This document shows, piece after piece, positions 33,501 through 44,289 of a DNA stretch of 64,000 nucleotides. Every line of letters begins with the position of its first letter. The stretch's first letter is position 1. The notes beneath the pieces are model-generated. The model saw nothing but the letters and a program-made list of their open reading frames with translations, did no database searches and was not told where the DNA came from. The DNA comes from Odontocerum albicorne (lineage: Eukaryota > Arthropoda > Insecta > Trichoptera > Odontoceridae): NCBI GenBank assembly GCA_949825065.1, contig OX463849.1, positions 38,903,852 through 38,967,851 of the forward strand. The letters run 5' to 3'. Made by a program: the position numbers and the translations under genes.

Positions 33501-33914
33501 TCGAGTTACCTTGGTGGCTGGCTGTTGAATGGAACGCAATATCAAATTTCCATCATAAGATTAATTTGATACAAAGAAACGAGATTTCAACGCGTTCATC
33601 GCATTTCATTGAATGTCAAATGGTATTTCGAATGATTGCTGTATTGGGGGATTAATTACTTAACATGTTGCCATTAATATTTTAACGCAAGAATAAGATT
33701 TTGTAGCCTCTCTCTTAACTCGTAGTATAAAATTCTGTTCCAAATAATAAGACGATGCATTTTGTGAAGTTTAACATGTTGACCTGAGATATAATTTAAA
33801 ACATCTTAATAGGTTGTTTTATTCATTTTTGAAAGAAAAAAAAAACAATGTCTTAATTTGCTATTAAGTTCTCACCCAATGGAGAATGTAATTTATAATA
33901 CAATCTTAAATGTA
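30596..33914. other. AT-rich intron-like sequence
   Basis: A direct repeat, aaaatacaaattttcacaat plus agtaag, occurs at about 31459 and 31508. A GC-richer stretch at 31680-31770 has no assignable motif. No exon, pol III boxes or transposon ends were recognised over the remaining 3 kb. Confidence 0.45.
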
Positions 33915-34273
33915 ATCTATTGTATTATTTCATTACATTCTCGTTGTACAGAGAGCAACTTGTCGGATTTATTAAACTCAATTTATTAATTTATTTTTTT
34001 CAGGTCCTTGGCACATTACAGGTTTCCCTAATTCGTACAAGGACGAAACATAACAAGTACAAAAAAAAAAAACATGTATAAAACAATTCAACATTTTAAG
34101 ACAAAAAAAATGTATATGGTAGACTAAAACACTATGACAAAGTGTAGCCTGTAAGATCGCACACGTAGCAGTCTCTCCCAACCAAAAATAAAAATGTACC
34201 AACTTTAAGTGAAAACAAAATTGGAACCCTTTTTGAACAATTTTGATACCAACAGGCAAATCACCATCTAGGC
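33915..34273 (-). repeat. SINE, minus strand; part of its head is displaced by a hAT element
   Basis: A tail-like segment (plus-strand ctcgttgtacagagagcaac near 33942) sits left of an unrelated stretch. A second copy starts near 34140 with gcctgtaagatcgcacacgt and cagtctctcccaaccaaaaa, then ttaagtgaaaacaaaattgg and aaccctttttgaacaatttt, and gataccaacaggcaaatcac. On the minus strand this is the SINE body and the Gttggtatc that follows the B box. The head resumes at 34973 beyond the hAT insertion, completing ggcctagatggtgat-type A-box sequence. The two parts are one SINE split by the younger element. Confidence 0.65.
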
Positions 34274-34972
34274 CAGTGTTCCCCAACCTTTTTAGACCTG
34301 TGGACCGGTAAAAAAAGGAAAAAAATTTCGCGGACCACTAATACTGAAATAAAAATGGTTTTTTTATTTAATATTTTTTAAACTTATATTGTGACAGATG
34401 GACATATGTAACTATAACTAACAAATATACATATAACAGTTAAACAATTTTAATTGTAACATTGTCTGATACCATTAAAATTTAACAAAAACAATGGGGT
34501 TTTTTCAACAAACTAACGCGAAACCTGCTGTTGCATCTTTGCTAATATATTGGATATTCTTGGCTGCAGTGCTGTCTCTGACATTATTTTACTTGCATGT
34601 ACTGTTACTCTCACCATTCCATTCCAAAATGAAAACAATTATATATTATGAAATTCTTGGAAATATATTTAGGTAGCATTTTGCATCCGAGTTCACTATC
34701 CAAGAGCAAATATTTCCGTTCTCCCTATGTGTATCTGAGAAGATTTATGACTGTCCATTCTGAGAAAACCAGCGACCATCATGTCGCATTATCATACCAA
34801 TTATATTTATTTAACAATTAGGTAAAAATACAAGTCAACGTGCAAGCGAAAAAATCCTATATTTAATATTTTTGCATGGCGAATTTCTTGAAATTTGACA
34901 TACTGTTTGCGGCCCGGCGGAAAGTCTCTGCGGCCCGGCACCGGGCCGCGGACCACCGGTTGGGGAACACTG
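34274..34972. mobile_element. hAT-type non-autonomous element with perfect 8-bp target duplication
   Basis: Inverted ends: CAGTGTTCCCCAACC at the left and GGTTGGGGAACACTG at the right. Both are flanked by atctaggc (34266-34273 and 34973-34980). Eight-base duplications and CAG...CTG ends are diagnostic of the hAT superfamily. GC-rich subterminal sequence (gcggcccggcaccgggccgc) sits just inside the right end, and a degenerate inverse version (gacctgtggaccgg) inside the left. The 699-bp interior is AT-rich and encodes no transposase motif, so it depends on an autonomous relative. The ends are reminiscent of Tip100/Zaphod-like hATs, from memory. Confidence 0.93.
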
Positions 34973-35010
34973 ATCTAGGCCATGTCTGAGTATCACCGTT
35001 TGTATGATTT
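34973..35010 (-). repeat. Head of the SINE split by the hAT insertion
   Basis: Plus strand: atctaggccatgtctgagta, then tcaccg. Reversed, this is the promoter head of the SINE: cggtgatactcagacatggc followed by ctagat. It joins to the sequence ending at 34273 once one copy of the 8-bp duplication is removed. Confidence 0.6.
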
Positions 35011-37100
35011 AAGCCGTTAAATGGCGATAAATTAAATTGTAGCATGAATTTTCAAAGCATAAATCCATGATGTGTTTAAAGATGGCTGTATGACGGGTCA
35101 TTTAGTATTTTTTGTAGACAGGAATTCAAATATATTAGAAATATTAATGTTACACGCTTAATCGTTTTATCAATTAGGCCAAATAGTGAAAAGAAAGATT
35201 GAAATGTTTAACTATTTGATTATACATACAGATAGTATAAATATAATATTTACACGAAGTCCCTGGGTTGTACGATTGTCAGGCTGAAGTTCAATAAAAC
35301 AAGTCAGTCTATTCACCTCGAATATATCAAGACATTTTTCCCACCAAATATTTGGTGAAATAAGGATAAATTTGCAACCAATTTTAATATGATCACTGTT
35401 AATAAAAATAACATACATATATATTTGAAGCGTGATTACCGATAACGCATCGTTTTAAAACATGTTAATGTAATCGATATCTATAAAAACACCCACAATA
35501 AGAAGATTGTTAAACGTATTCTAGATTGTAGCAAAGAGCTTAAACGTAAATACGAGTAGAACGAAAATCTAATGACAGTCTGAAAATTTTAATTTGTAAT
35601 CCAAATCATAACTCTTGCCAAAGCAACTGGTTTGCAAAAATATGTATGCGATAGTGTAATCAGCGAAAGTGGAATAAGGTTGAATCAGTCTCTCTGTCTT
35701 ACATTCATAAGCGACCTCCACACCTTCCTGTACAAAATGTAATGATAGTTGCACTTAACAAAGAATTAATATACATCAGTTATTTATAGGAATCGACTTT
35801 TCCTCAGTATGAAGGTGTTATATAGAATTGGTAATCCTGTTTAGGGCTATTATATTCAACGAATACGATCATTATAAGATAATTGACTTTCGATTAGAAA
35901 TATTCCATATGAATTCATATTTTATAGTAAAACATAAGAATATCTTTTAACGAATCAAGTTTCTTAAAGCTACTTTGAAATAGTAGCACTGTTAGTTTAA
36001 ATCTAAAGTAGCATGTTATGTAAGTATTCTGGGATAGATGTCGTAAGGATTAAATTTTCGTTGCTAAATTCATTCCGAGCAAGCTGAATTTATATTTTAT
36101 AAGGTAATAGTTAAGCGCATTTATTTGGCGTTTGAATTTGACCTAAAAATACGAAATTACATATTAGGTGCTACTTATCAGCTACTCTCGGAATTACGAG
36201 AAGTACTTTTAGCGCGTTACTTAACTACATAGCAAATCAATAAAATGAATAAAACACAGAATGAAAAATATCACAAAAACAATTACAGCAAAAAAATACT
36301 AAAAACCATTTTTTTATTGGGAAATAGTATGAAATGTATGAAATTTTCCTAGCATGAAACGATTCGTTCCAACGATAGACACGTGACACTGATTGAAAAT
36401 TATGAAACCATTTCACATAGTCAACATTTCTCGAGTTCAGCTATGCCAAGAGAAAGAGAAGTTCAAATATTTAATTTTAGTGTAAGTCACTTTTGCCCCG
36501 ATAGTTAAAATTTCAACTGCCAGCTAATGTTGAACGAATTTCGTATCAACTATTTAATTAATTAGAGTAAATCGTTTTTTTTTTTTCGAGTAATCGCAGG
36601 TATCTTACCTACATCATTCATGTTTCGATAAATTTAAATTCTATAGCTTATGTAGACGAAACGATGTTTTTTTTTTTGGTCACGATGTTTATTCATGAAT
36701 TCATTCTCACCAAGCAAGGTTGCTAAAGGACGTTTCGGCAAGGCCGGTCACTCGATTTGCGAATAAGATTCCTCGTTTTTACCGGTCACTTGCGTCATCG
36801 TTTTCTTATAACTCGAGGTTCACTCAAAGTGTACATGTTTGGAGAGGTAATACTTCAATTTTATCACTTGTTGTTTGGCTCATTCGTCATTATTTATACT
36901 TATATTTATAAGTTTTAATACCGCTATAATTAACCACCTTGAGCTTAAGCTTACATACATTACTAATGTAGCGATTTGATTCTATGAACTCGAGAAGTAA
37001 ACAAATTCAGTTGATGTGACGATTATTTTACTTTATTTCTCTTCTTTTGAACGGTGTACATTTTAAGAGCAGGATTTTTTTAGAGCAGGATTTTTCAAGA
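35011..37100. other. AT-rich sequence, nothing recognised
   Basis: Short chance frames only. A GC-richer stretch at 36710-36850 has a 63-codon frame without known motifs. A T run followed by cgcag|gtatct at about 36570-36605 on plus is discussed under rejected items. Irregular repeats of ttttaagagcagg occur at 37058-37133. Confidence 0.45.
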
Positions 37101-37109
37101 GCATACACA

Positions 37110-37380
37110 TTTTAAGAGCAGGTTTTTTTTAAGAAATGAATCACAACAAATATGCAATGCAAATGTGAGTGGAAGGCGTGGTAGATGAAGACCACGAAAA
37201 GTATATTTGGATGAAGTGTATGATATTTTGAAAGAAGGAAATGTCAAAAATCAGATACACCATATGAGAAAATGTATGGAAATAGAAGAGGTGAAAGATG
37301 CGTCGCGATAGGAAAGTCCGACGTTCACTCCTCTGCCTACCTCGACAGGGAGACGGTGTGATGGTATGTATGTATGCAAT
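37110..37380 (+). pseudogene. LINE 3'-end fragment with terminal TATG repeat
   Basis: Plus strand: an aatgtgagtggaaggcgtgg-type segment (NVSGRRG), then PRKVYLDEVYDILKEGNV, then MRKCMEIEEVKDASR, and finally tgcctacctcgacagggaga followed by cggtgtgatggtatgtatg. This is the best-preserved 3' end of the family and defines its terminus as a short TATG repeat. The upstream reverse transcriptase is absent (5' truncation). Confidence 0.75.
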
Positions 37381-37543
37381 GATAATGAAATGTAATTGTG
37401 AACATAGACAAGATTGACATCGATTTTAAATAATTTCTAAATACTTTTTGAATAAATAGATATTGAAATGTTCATTAAGTATTTGGAAAGTATGTAAAAA
37501 AAACTTGAGAGCGTTACTCATTTAAAACATGGAAAACGAGTGT

Positions 37544-37593
37544 CTTCAACCAATATCTAAAACATAAAACTTATGTTTAGATATTGGTTGAAG
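37544..37593. ncRNA. Compact 23-24-bp hairpin
   Basis: cttcaaccaatatctaaaac pairs with the inverse complement on the right arm; the right arm lacks one A, giving a single bulge. The loop is only 3-4 nt. The arm length is in the range of a microRNA duplex, but the loop is very short for a typical precursor and there is no evidence of transcription. Palindromic insertion debris is an equally good explanation. Confidence 0.35.
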
Positions 37594-38048
37594 GGGAGAC
37601 AATAGAATTTATTGTTGTAGTTGAGCAAGTACCAAGGAGTAAATTGAACGTGAGAAATCCCAGTTAGGTTGCGATAAAACACAAGAGCGGTGAAGCATGA
37701 GATGCCTCTATCAATAAACCTGTGGTGCAAATTGAATAGACAACGGATGTGGACACAGCTGGTTATTAGATGCACAAATAGGAATTGCAGGATTCTGGGT
37801 TGTTTGAATATGGAGTAGTTTAAACGCTGGACCATAAATCACTTTTGCTTCGTCTTCCTACGGCTATTTATTGGGTATTATCAATGTGTATTATTCAAGA
37901 TTCAGCAAAGTTCAGAGCACGTATGTTGTATAAATAATGTTAAATTATTAAGGTATCACTTAAGGGTCAGTTTCACTTAATAATCTTTATATTTACTGAA
38001 GTTACAAAAAAATGAATTTTCTTCTCATCAGTGTTCTTCATTGCTGAA
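37594..38048. other. No recognised gene
   Basis: A minus-strand frame of 92 codons crosses 37557-37835 without a known motif, overlapping the hairpin. AT-rich otherwise. Confidence 0.35.
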
Positions 38049-38132
38049 TAAATTTGCTAATCACTAATCTAAATTTGCTCATCACTAATCTAAATTTGCT
38101 CATCACTAATCTAAATTTGCTCATCACTAATC
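38049..38132 (+). repeat. 21-bp tandem repeat, 4 copies
   Basis: Unit aaatttgctcatcactaatct repeated head-to-tail with a single change in the first copy (gctaatc). Confidence 0.9.
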
Positions 38133-39977
38133 CGCAGTTCGGAGAAAATCGTTCATGGTAGTTGCGTGATCCATCCAACGAATTTAACGGTTACACTACC
38201 TTGGTGATAAAAAAAAAACGAAAATAACAATTAAAATCAATATTTACAAGTTAGTTCAATATTAACATGTAAATAAAAAATAAAATCAAAAGCAGTGTTG
38301 AAAAAAAGACAAGCCCAACACAATAAAACCCCCATATAATTGACTAAGTTCACTCTGGCACGAACAACGTATTTACTTACAACACTTATAAAAAGTAAAA
38401 ATTATGTGGAATACTAACACAATGTCCACACTGATAACCCAATCTGTGTTGTATGGCTATGCAGGCGTTATACAAATTGATAGTTGTAACGAAATAATTG
38501 TGGAATAATATATTTTGCCTGGGTTACACGTTCCTTGTAAGCCCACCCGGGTTAGTTCCAGTCTGTTGAAATATGAACTGACAATTTTATATTACGTTGA
38601 GGTTAAATATTTTTCTTTTGTCCGACAAGCTTGCAAGACTTATGAATTCCAACAACAGATCGTAGTCGAACGTAACTCTTGGGATTTGCAATTTGAAGTT
38701 AATAAAACATAAAAAAATTCGCTAAATGCGTTAAAATGTTGTAATATGTAATAGCATGACCATGTCACTGAATTAATAACCAAAATTGTTCTTACCAAGG
38801 AAATACTGAAAATTTTAAATGATTCCTACTTAAAAAAATCATTCCAGTTCCTGTATGGATCCCAAAGTTGACTTTTAAGGTTGTGAAAATTAAAAATGTG
38901 ACAAATTATTTTACACTTGGTCCGTTTAGACTAGTAATTATAATGCAATATTTCTATATTTAAACGTTTTCGAGTTAAGTTCTAAATATGTTATACGTTA
39001 TTTACGAGTACACCAAAGACAGTTCTAATTTCAGACTATCATTTTGGATAAAAAATAAATTAATTGTAATGCATTAAAAGTTAAGATAGTGAGAGTTAGA
39101 TCCTTTTACATTGAATATCTCCGAAGTGAATTTTGTGGAGAAAATGTAGGGTACATTGATATTACATACAATTATTTCCCTTTCCTGGCGCCATTTAGAT
39201 ATCTTAGACCGCTTCAAGGGCGCCTATGTTAGTGTCATTATCAGGCAACTTTTAAAAATATTTTGTGTAAAATCACGAACATTTATTTTCATTTCAGATA
39301 AATTCTTACTAAAATGTTACCTTTTTTATGACTTAATTCACATTCAACTTATATTATCATTAACCTGAATCATTTAAAATACAATCCACATCACAATTCT
39401 GCCTGAAGGCACCGCAAACTTTATTTTGTCATGTCGTAACATAATTACTTCTATTAAACGAGCCATTTGATCGACATAAAATGATACGCAGTAAAATAGA
39501 GAGTGAATAAAATTGCAATAAAGGCTGGTGAATGAACACGTCTAACATTATAATCGAATGAGAAATGATAAAAAAAGAAAATGACCTCTGTTAATCTGCG
39601 TAGGGTATAGTGAAACGGTAAGAAACGAGAAAACAGGGGAAGATGATTAACTTCAACTAAAATATTAGGCCCCGAGCTTATAATTAGTGGATAATATTCG
39701 TAATTCAAATAAACGGTCGTGACGTGTATACAAATATAAATATTTAGAGTAAAATAATTCGACACACAATACTAAAAACATTACACAGTAATCTATGATT
39801 CGATAAGAAAAATATTATATGACTCAATAACTAAAAATTCTAAATCCCGCTAAGTCTTACGAGCCATACTTTAAATTGTCTTTTCAACAAGTAAAATTAA
39901 TTTATATTTTAATACATAAAATAAGTGAAGCTATACAACTAGACTTGGATACTAACGACATATTTCCCTGATATGCC
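38133..39977. other. AT-rich intron-like sequence
   Basis: A 65-codon plus frame at 38515-38712 and a 103-codon minus frame at 39454-39765 have no recognisable domain and no good splice signals. Confidence 0.4.
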
Positions 39978-40051
39978 ATGTGGACCTATCGGTATTCCCA
40001 TGAAACCGTTCGCGCGAACTATGTACAAGCGTACCTACGATATAGTATATT

Positions 40052-40282
40052 ATGTTATATACGTGTATTACAGTTGACACGGAAATGGATCCTACCGAGA
40101 CATTTCCCATGGACGGGTGCCGCGGCTACGAGCTGCGCGCGGTTGAGTACCAAAAGACCGATGCGTTCCATCGTTATTTGCCAGCGGGATTTGCCTCCAC
40201 ATGCTCTCCAATCCAAACACACTTTCTCCTCCACCGTATTGCGTCATCTGGTATTTTCCATACAATTTTCTTTTGCACTTAA
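40052..40282 (+). other. Candidate host coding exon on the plus strand
   Basis: A GC-rich island with an ATG at 40085 in good context (gaaATGG) opens MDPTETFPMDGCRGYELRAV and continues to a stop near 40280. A 3' splice-like acgtgtattacag lies just before, ending at 40073. The composition (charged and aromatic residues, GC third positions) is protein-like up to about 40190. No family is recognised. The only downstream donor-like GT is weak (ctg|gtattt near 40251). It could be a first coding exon of a plus-strand gene, an exapted repeat or chance. Confidence 0.3.
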
Positions 40283-40479
40283 TGGAGCGTACACAGTTGT
40301 TTGTGTAACGCGACTGTTTTTAATAATTTTCTTATTTCGCTCTCTGGTTTTAATTTTTATTTAACGTTTGAACTTGTTTGTCCTTTATTCAGAAAATTTA
40401 TCTTGCGCATATTTTATTCTAATAAGGGTACATGTACTCGTATAATACAGATTTAAATAATAACTCAACCAGAAAAGGC
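40283..40479. other. No recognised gene
   Basis: AT-rich spacer between the GC-rich island and a SINE. Confidence 0.4.
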
Positions 40480-40605
40480 TTAAGCGTAAACCAGGTCAGC
40501 ACACGTCAACAAATCTGTGTATCAACGGGGATCGAACCTAAAACCCCCGAGTTGCAAGACGGACACTAGGCAACGACCAACGTTCCTTACCGAAACGAAA
40601 CGCTG
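40480..40605 (-). repeat. SINE head and body, minus strand
   Basis: Reversed, the segment holds the SINE head: cgttggtcgttgcctagtgt, then ccgtcttgcaactcgggggt, then the B box region aggttcgatccccgttgata near 40525-40545, then the body ccggtttacgcttaagcc. The 3' tail is missing. Confidence 0.65.
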
Positions 40606-41429
40606 AAAATGTCGTTAATTATTGTTCATGATACAAAAATGTGTACGTCAATGCTACAGCTCTTGATTTCCATAGTTCGCAACAAAAACTACCGTTCAGT
40701 AATTCTCGCAATAACAGAATAAAAAAAATTATATTTTCATCATTGAAAATATTTACTTCATCCGTTTCCATATTGTGTCCAAAATTTATATTAGATTCAG
40801 ATGTATATTCAAAATGTTGTAAATCTATATATTATTATATATACGAGTATATTCAAAATGTTGTAAAAGTAATGTTCATTCCTAAGCACTATTAAAAAAT
40901 TGTTCCCGAAATACCCTGTATTTCAAAGAAAATCTGGATGTAACCTTTGAAATTTACAGGGGGACAATATTCCAAATTACATCACCTTGACTACAATTTA
41001 AAAGATTACATTTTTCTGCCTTCTTAGAACCGATAACATAAAAACTTAGGAACGTAAAATATTTACTCGCAGGATGAATTATTGTTTCTTCTCAAAGAAA
41101 ATTTGATAATGAAAACTTGACGAAAGAATTCGTATTAAAAAGTTTGATTGAAAAAGTTCAAAGAAAGCCACAATACCCGTCTCATGCGATGGAAAAAAAT
41201 AATTAAAAAAGAGTTTTTACAGACATCATAGATGCCCGGATTTGACGATGGCGAGGAAACCCCGAATGAAGCAAAGTACTCGTAGATACATAATTTATTT
41301 TTGTTACAAAAAATATATTACGTAAGTAAGTACTTCAATATTTATTTTTGGAAATATAGCCAAAATAATAATAATATAAGAAAACAATCAATTATTATTT
41401 TTATTTAAAAACGTCTTATGATTTTGTTG
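40606..41429. other. AT-rich sequence
   Basis: atattcaaaatgttgtaaa occurs twice (40807 and 40850). No gene recognised. Confidence 0.4.
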
Positions 41430-41580
41430 TATACAGTGCAACCTGACAGGCGTGTTGCCATGTGACAATCTCTTCCGACCAACCAAGACTTAAGTGAAAA
41501 CCAGACTTGAATTACATTTGAAATAAAAATGAGATACAACCGGAAATTGAACCTACAAATTCAACAAAATCAAATATTGC
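41430..41580 (-). repeat. SINE tail and body, minus strand
   Basis: Plus strand: tgttgtatacagtgcaacct, gacaggcgtgttgccatgtg, caatctcttccgaccaacca, then acttaagtgaaaaccagact. Reversed, these are the tail (aggttgcactgtatacaac), the ggttggtcgg stretch and the body. The head is decayed (accggaaattgaacc). Confidence 0.7.
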
Positions 41581-42494
41581 ATAAATTGAAGGTACAATTA
41601 TTTGATTGCGATATCATGAGTTGGTTATTGAATTGTTATTGAAGAAAACATGTTAAGGTATTTTTTTTAATAAATAAATAATTTCAGATCTTAGGAATAA
41701 TGAACCATTTACAAAAAAAGTTATCGTTTTCTACTAAAAAAAAACACTTTTTTTTATAATAAATGAGCGGATCAGATGTCTAGTCAAAGCTCAAACACTA
41801 GCATAAATATAGCCATTTGCATGACGCAAAGAATAAAGTGCAAATCAATGATCTGGAGAGGGTAACAAGAATGGATGTTCGTGGAAATTGACACATCTTC
41901 AAGGCTGTCAATTAGCGATTCTATGTGAGGCTAAAAGCAAAGGTGCGGCAGTTGCTCGCAGCCAGCACATCGTCTGTCGTCACTCAAATATTTGCATAAT
42001 AAAGAGAAACAAACTGAGTATGATGCTCATATTCATGAAAATAGGTTGACGAAGGCTTGATCGGTAGCAAAAAAAACTAAGGTTTAGTTTTCAAACAAGA
42101 TATCAAAAGCACACTTATTGAACATAATCTGAATCACTCCACCGACAAACATGCAATCACAGCACCGACAAACAAGTCAACAGTAAAACATAAAACCTGT
42201 TTGATCCACAGGAAAATATTTTAACAGTTTGCCAAATTGATACTTGACAGAAAATTGTAAAATTAATTTTATTATATTTCCCATAAGAATAATCAGATTG
42301 CTAACCTGAATACCCGTATTGGAAAGAAGATTGTTGGAATGAATGGAAATAATATCAAAAACGATGGGTTATTATCGGATAGTGGATGATTTATTTACTC
42401 ACGGAATTAAAATACGTTTTTCGATAAAAATGTATTTGTCAAACGTATGTTTTCCCTATCTTAAAAAAGTGATTTCGAAACATTACATTTATTC
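41581..42494. other. No recognised gene
   Basis: AT-rich; short direct repeat caccgacaaac at 42139 and 42164. Confidence 0.4.
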
Positions 42495-42665
42495 ATGGTA
42501 TATAACGACCTACGTGGTAAGACGCCTGTCTTGCAGCCCATTGGTTGTGGGCTTAAGTACCATTTTTTTAAACATCTTTCTGGTTGGTTAAAATAACCAT
42601 TTGGCAATAACCCCGCCAAATTGTACTGTTAAGTATGTTACAAAATTACAATCAATGCACAAAAA
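42495..42665 (+). repeat. SINE with shortened head
   Basis: ataacgacctacgtggtaag then acgcctgtcttgcagcccat, followed by gtgggcttaagtacca in the B-box position (degenerate). The tail tttctggttggttaaaataa, ccatttggcaataaccccgc and caaattgtactgttaag follows. About 70 bp of the body is missing. Confidence 0.65.
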
Positions 42666-43179
42666 AAATCAATTAAACTACTCTTGTCTTAAACCTATAC
42701 CAAATATTTGTTGCTATGCGTTAACACCGCAAAAAATGTTTGACCGCAAAATAAGCCAAGTAACTTTTTTTCAACGTAAGGGAAAAACAAATAATTAATC
42801 TAATGTTAAACCACAAAACACGTAAACTACATATGCGAACGATAAAATACCATATTTAGTTGGTTATGTTGTGAAATAAATAAAACAGGTTTCGAAGCAT
42901 ATCTGATGATCGAATCCATCTGACAAAAAAGGAAAACATTCTGTCAGATGAACGCTCATAAAACAAAAGATATCCATAAATCAGAGATTTTGAATAGACA
43001 AATTTGAGACCTTTAAAAGGGCAGCATCATTGAGTTCAATTTATTAAGATGTCCTATGTGGTGTACGATTAAACAATGGAGAAGATTTTATGTATTTTTT
43101 GAAGTGTTTTTTAAATAATTTAAGTGTTTTTAAATAAAATGTAATCAATTTTACTTTATTCGCGTAATTCGTTTTCTTA
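42666..43179. other. No recognised gene
   Basis: A 9-bp-arm stem (catctgaca / tgtcagatg) spans 42918-42952; otherwise AT-rich and featureless. Confidence 0.35.
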
Positions 43180-43383
43180 AAGAAAAGAAACTGCGCTGGT
43201 TTGGACATCTACGAGTACATTAAATGGATGACGATCGATAACCAAAGGAGATACTCGACAGTGAAATGTACAAGATACCACTGTGGAGAGTGCCTACGTT
43301 ATAATAATGAAGGTATGAAGACTTGTAACATGCATTTTGAACTGTGTGAAGACAAAAATCTGTGGCGCAAAGTGCTTCATTGA
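43180..43383 (+). pseudogene. LINE reverse-transcriptase C-terminal fragment
   Basis: Read with a frameshift: KKLRWFGHL, then MDDDR and PKEILDSEMYK, and finally CEDKNLWRKVLH at 43349-43380, matching the CxDRxxWR motif at the end of LINE tails. The piece is short and degraded. Confidence 0.6.
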
Positions 43384-43822
43384 AGAAACGAGGTATGTGA
43401 TGAAAACTGGCTTAAAAACCTGAAATTCAAAAGAGAGAAGGCAAACGTATAGTACTCCCGGACCAGAATTTAGTGTGGTTTTGCTGGTGTGGCCGTATCT
43501 GTGGCTCAAGAATCAATCTCCAGTCATCAGAAAACTCAAGTTTTCCTTCAATAATACTATATTATTAAATGTTAATAACAATATATCATATACTCGAAAA
43601 CTATAATAATATCAAATCAACTACAGAAGTAAATAAAACAACCAATTATCGGCGTAAATAGAAATCATACATTATAATAAATATGGACATATGGGCATAA
43701 AAGTGTGCGTGTATTCTCATTCTTCTGGACAATATCGAAGTATTTTTGTCGGGACGTTTGCATGGCATGAGCCTTACAGTATAAATTATTCAAACAAATT
43801 TTATTGTTTCAAATAAACTTAC
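43384..43822. other. Start of the large downstream intron (minus gene)
   Basis: On the minus strand this follows the donor at 43822. No other coding signal was identified. Confidence 0.4.
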
Positions 43823-43976
43823 CATTTTCTTGAAAATGGACTTTTCTTCTTCTATGTTCGGGCGGTTGGTCGAGAGCTCCCAAATTCTCCCTAGACAGAG
43901 ACGACATGAGAATGCCTCTCAGCTCCTGGAGTGTGCTGCTTGGAATTCTATTTTGCTGGTCGAATTCCACACCCAT
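43823..43976 (-). CDS. 5' coding exon of an unidentified gene with a PP1-docking-type motif
   Basis: On the minus strand the ATG at 43976 sits in a near-ideal context (gccaccgccATGGG). It opens 51 codons plus one base, ending at a strong donor (aaaATG|GTAAGT, GT at 43822-43821). The protein starts MGVEFDQQNRIPSSTLQELR, has a LSRENLGALDQPPE segment and ends RRRKVHFQEN. It is soluble, with no signal peptide or membrane segment. RKVHF fits the RVxF consensus ([K/R]-V-x-F) by which regulatory subunits dock on protein phosphatase 1, a role I infer only from the motif. Composition is far more protein-like than the surroundings. The exon ends in phase 1. I do not recognise the gene, and the next exon is not in the window. 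Confidence 0.7.
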
Positions 43977-44289
43977 GGCGGTGGCAGGAAGATCATTCAA
44001 ACACACATCAACTATGGCACAACCACGACAAATTCTCTACCACTTCACATCAAAAGCTATCGAAACAACTACACATCATAAAACAAATAACAGTAATCGT
44101 AAAAAAAATCACAATCAATTTCGGTAAATCAAGAAATATTTTTGTAATATAACAAATTGTTTCGTTTAAAGGTTACCTGTAAATAAATTATTCGCATTCC
44201 GTTCGAATAATTAATTGTTATATAGGAAGGATGTTTGGAAAAACTTCAATGCCGACGAGCAAATAAAGTGTTCGCATATTTATCAAAGC
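43977..44289 (-). other. Probable 5' UTR or intron upstream of the coding exon
   Basis: On the minus strand gatgtgtag (about 44065) and gtggtag could be 3' splice sites ahead of the ATG. A further, weaker AG|GT junction, tttatttacag|gtaacc, lies near 44175. Whether the transcript reads through or is spliced cannot be decided from sequence. Confidence 0.35.

Noticed and set aside
33990..34016. Plus-strand atttttttcag|gtcctt, resembling an acceptor
   Set aside because: A good acceptor but no exon follows: the sequence continues into SINE and hAT DNA and no donor is present.
36568..36606. Plus-strand T run followed by cgcag|gtatct
   Set aside because: GTATCT is a poor 5' splice site, and between the T run and the AG lies purine-rich sequence.
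39978..40364. 128-codon plus-strand frame overlapping the candidate exon
   Set aside because: The alternative frame starting at the ATG of 40085 is more protein-like and has better context. The 128-codon frame has no motif.
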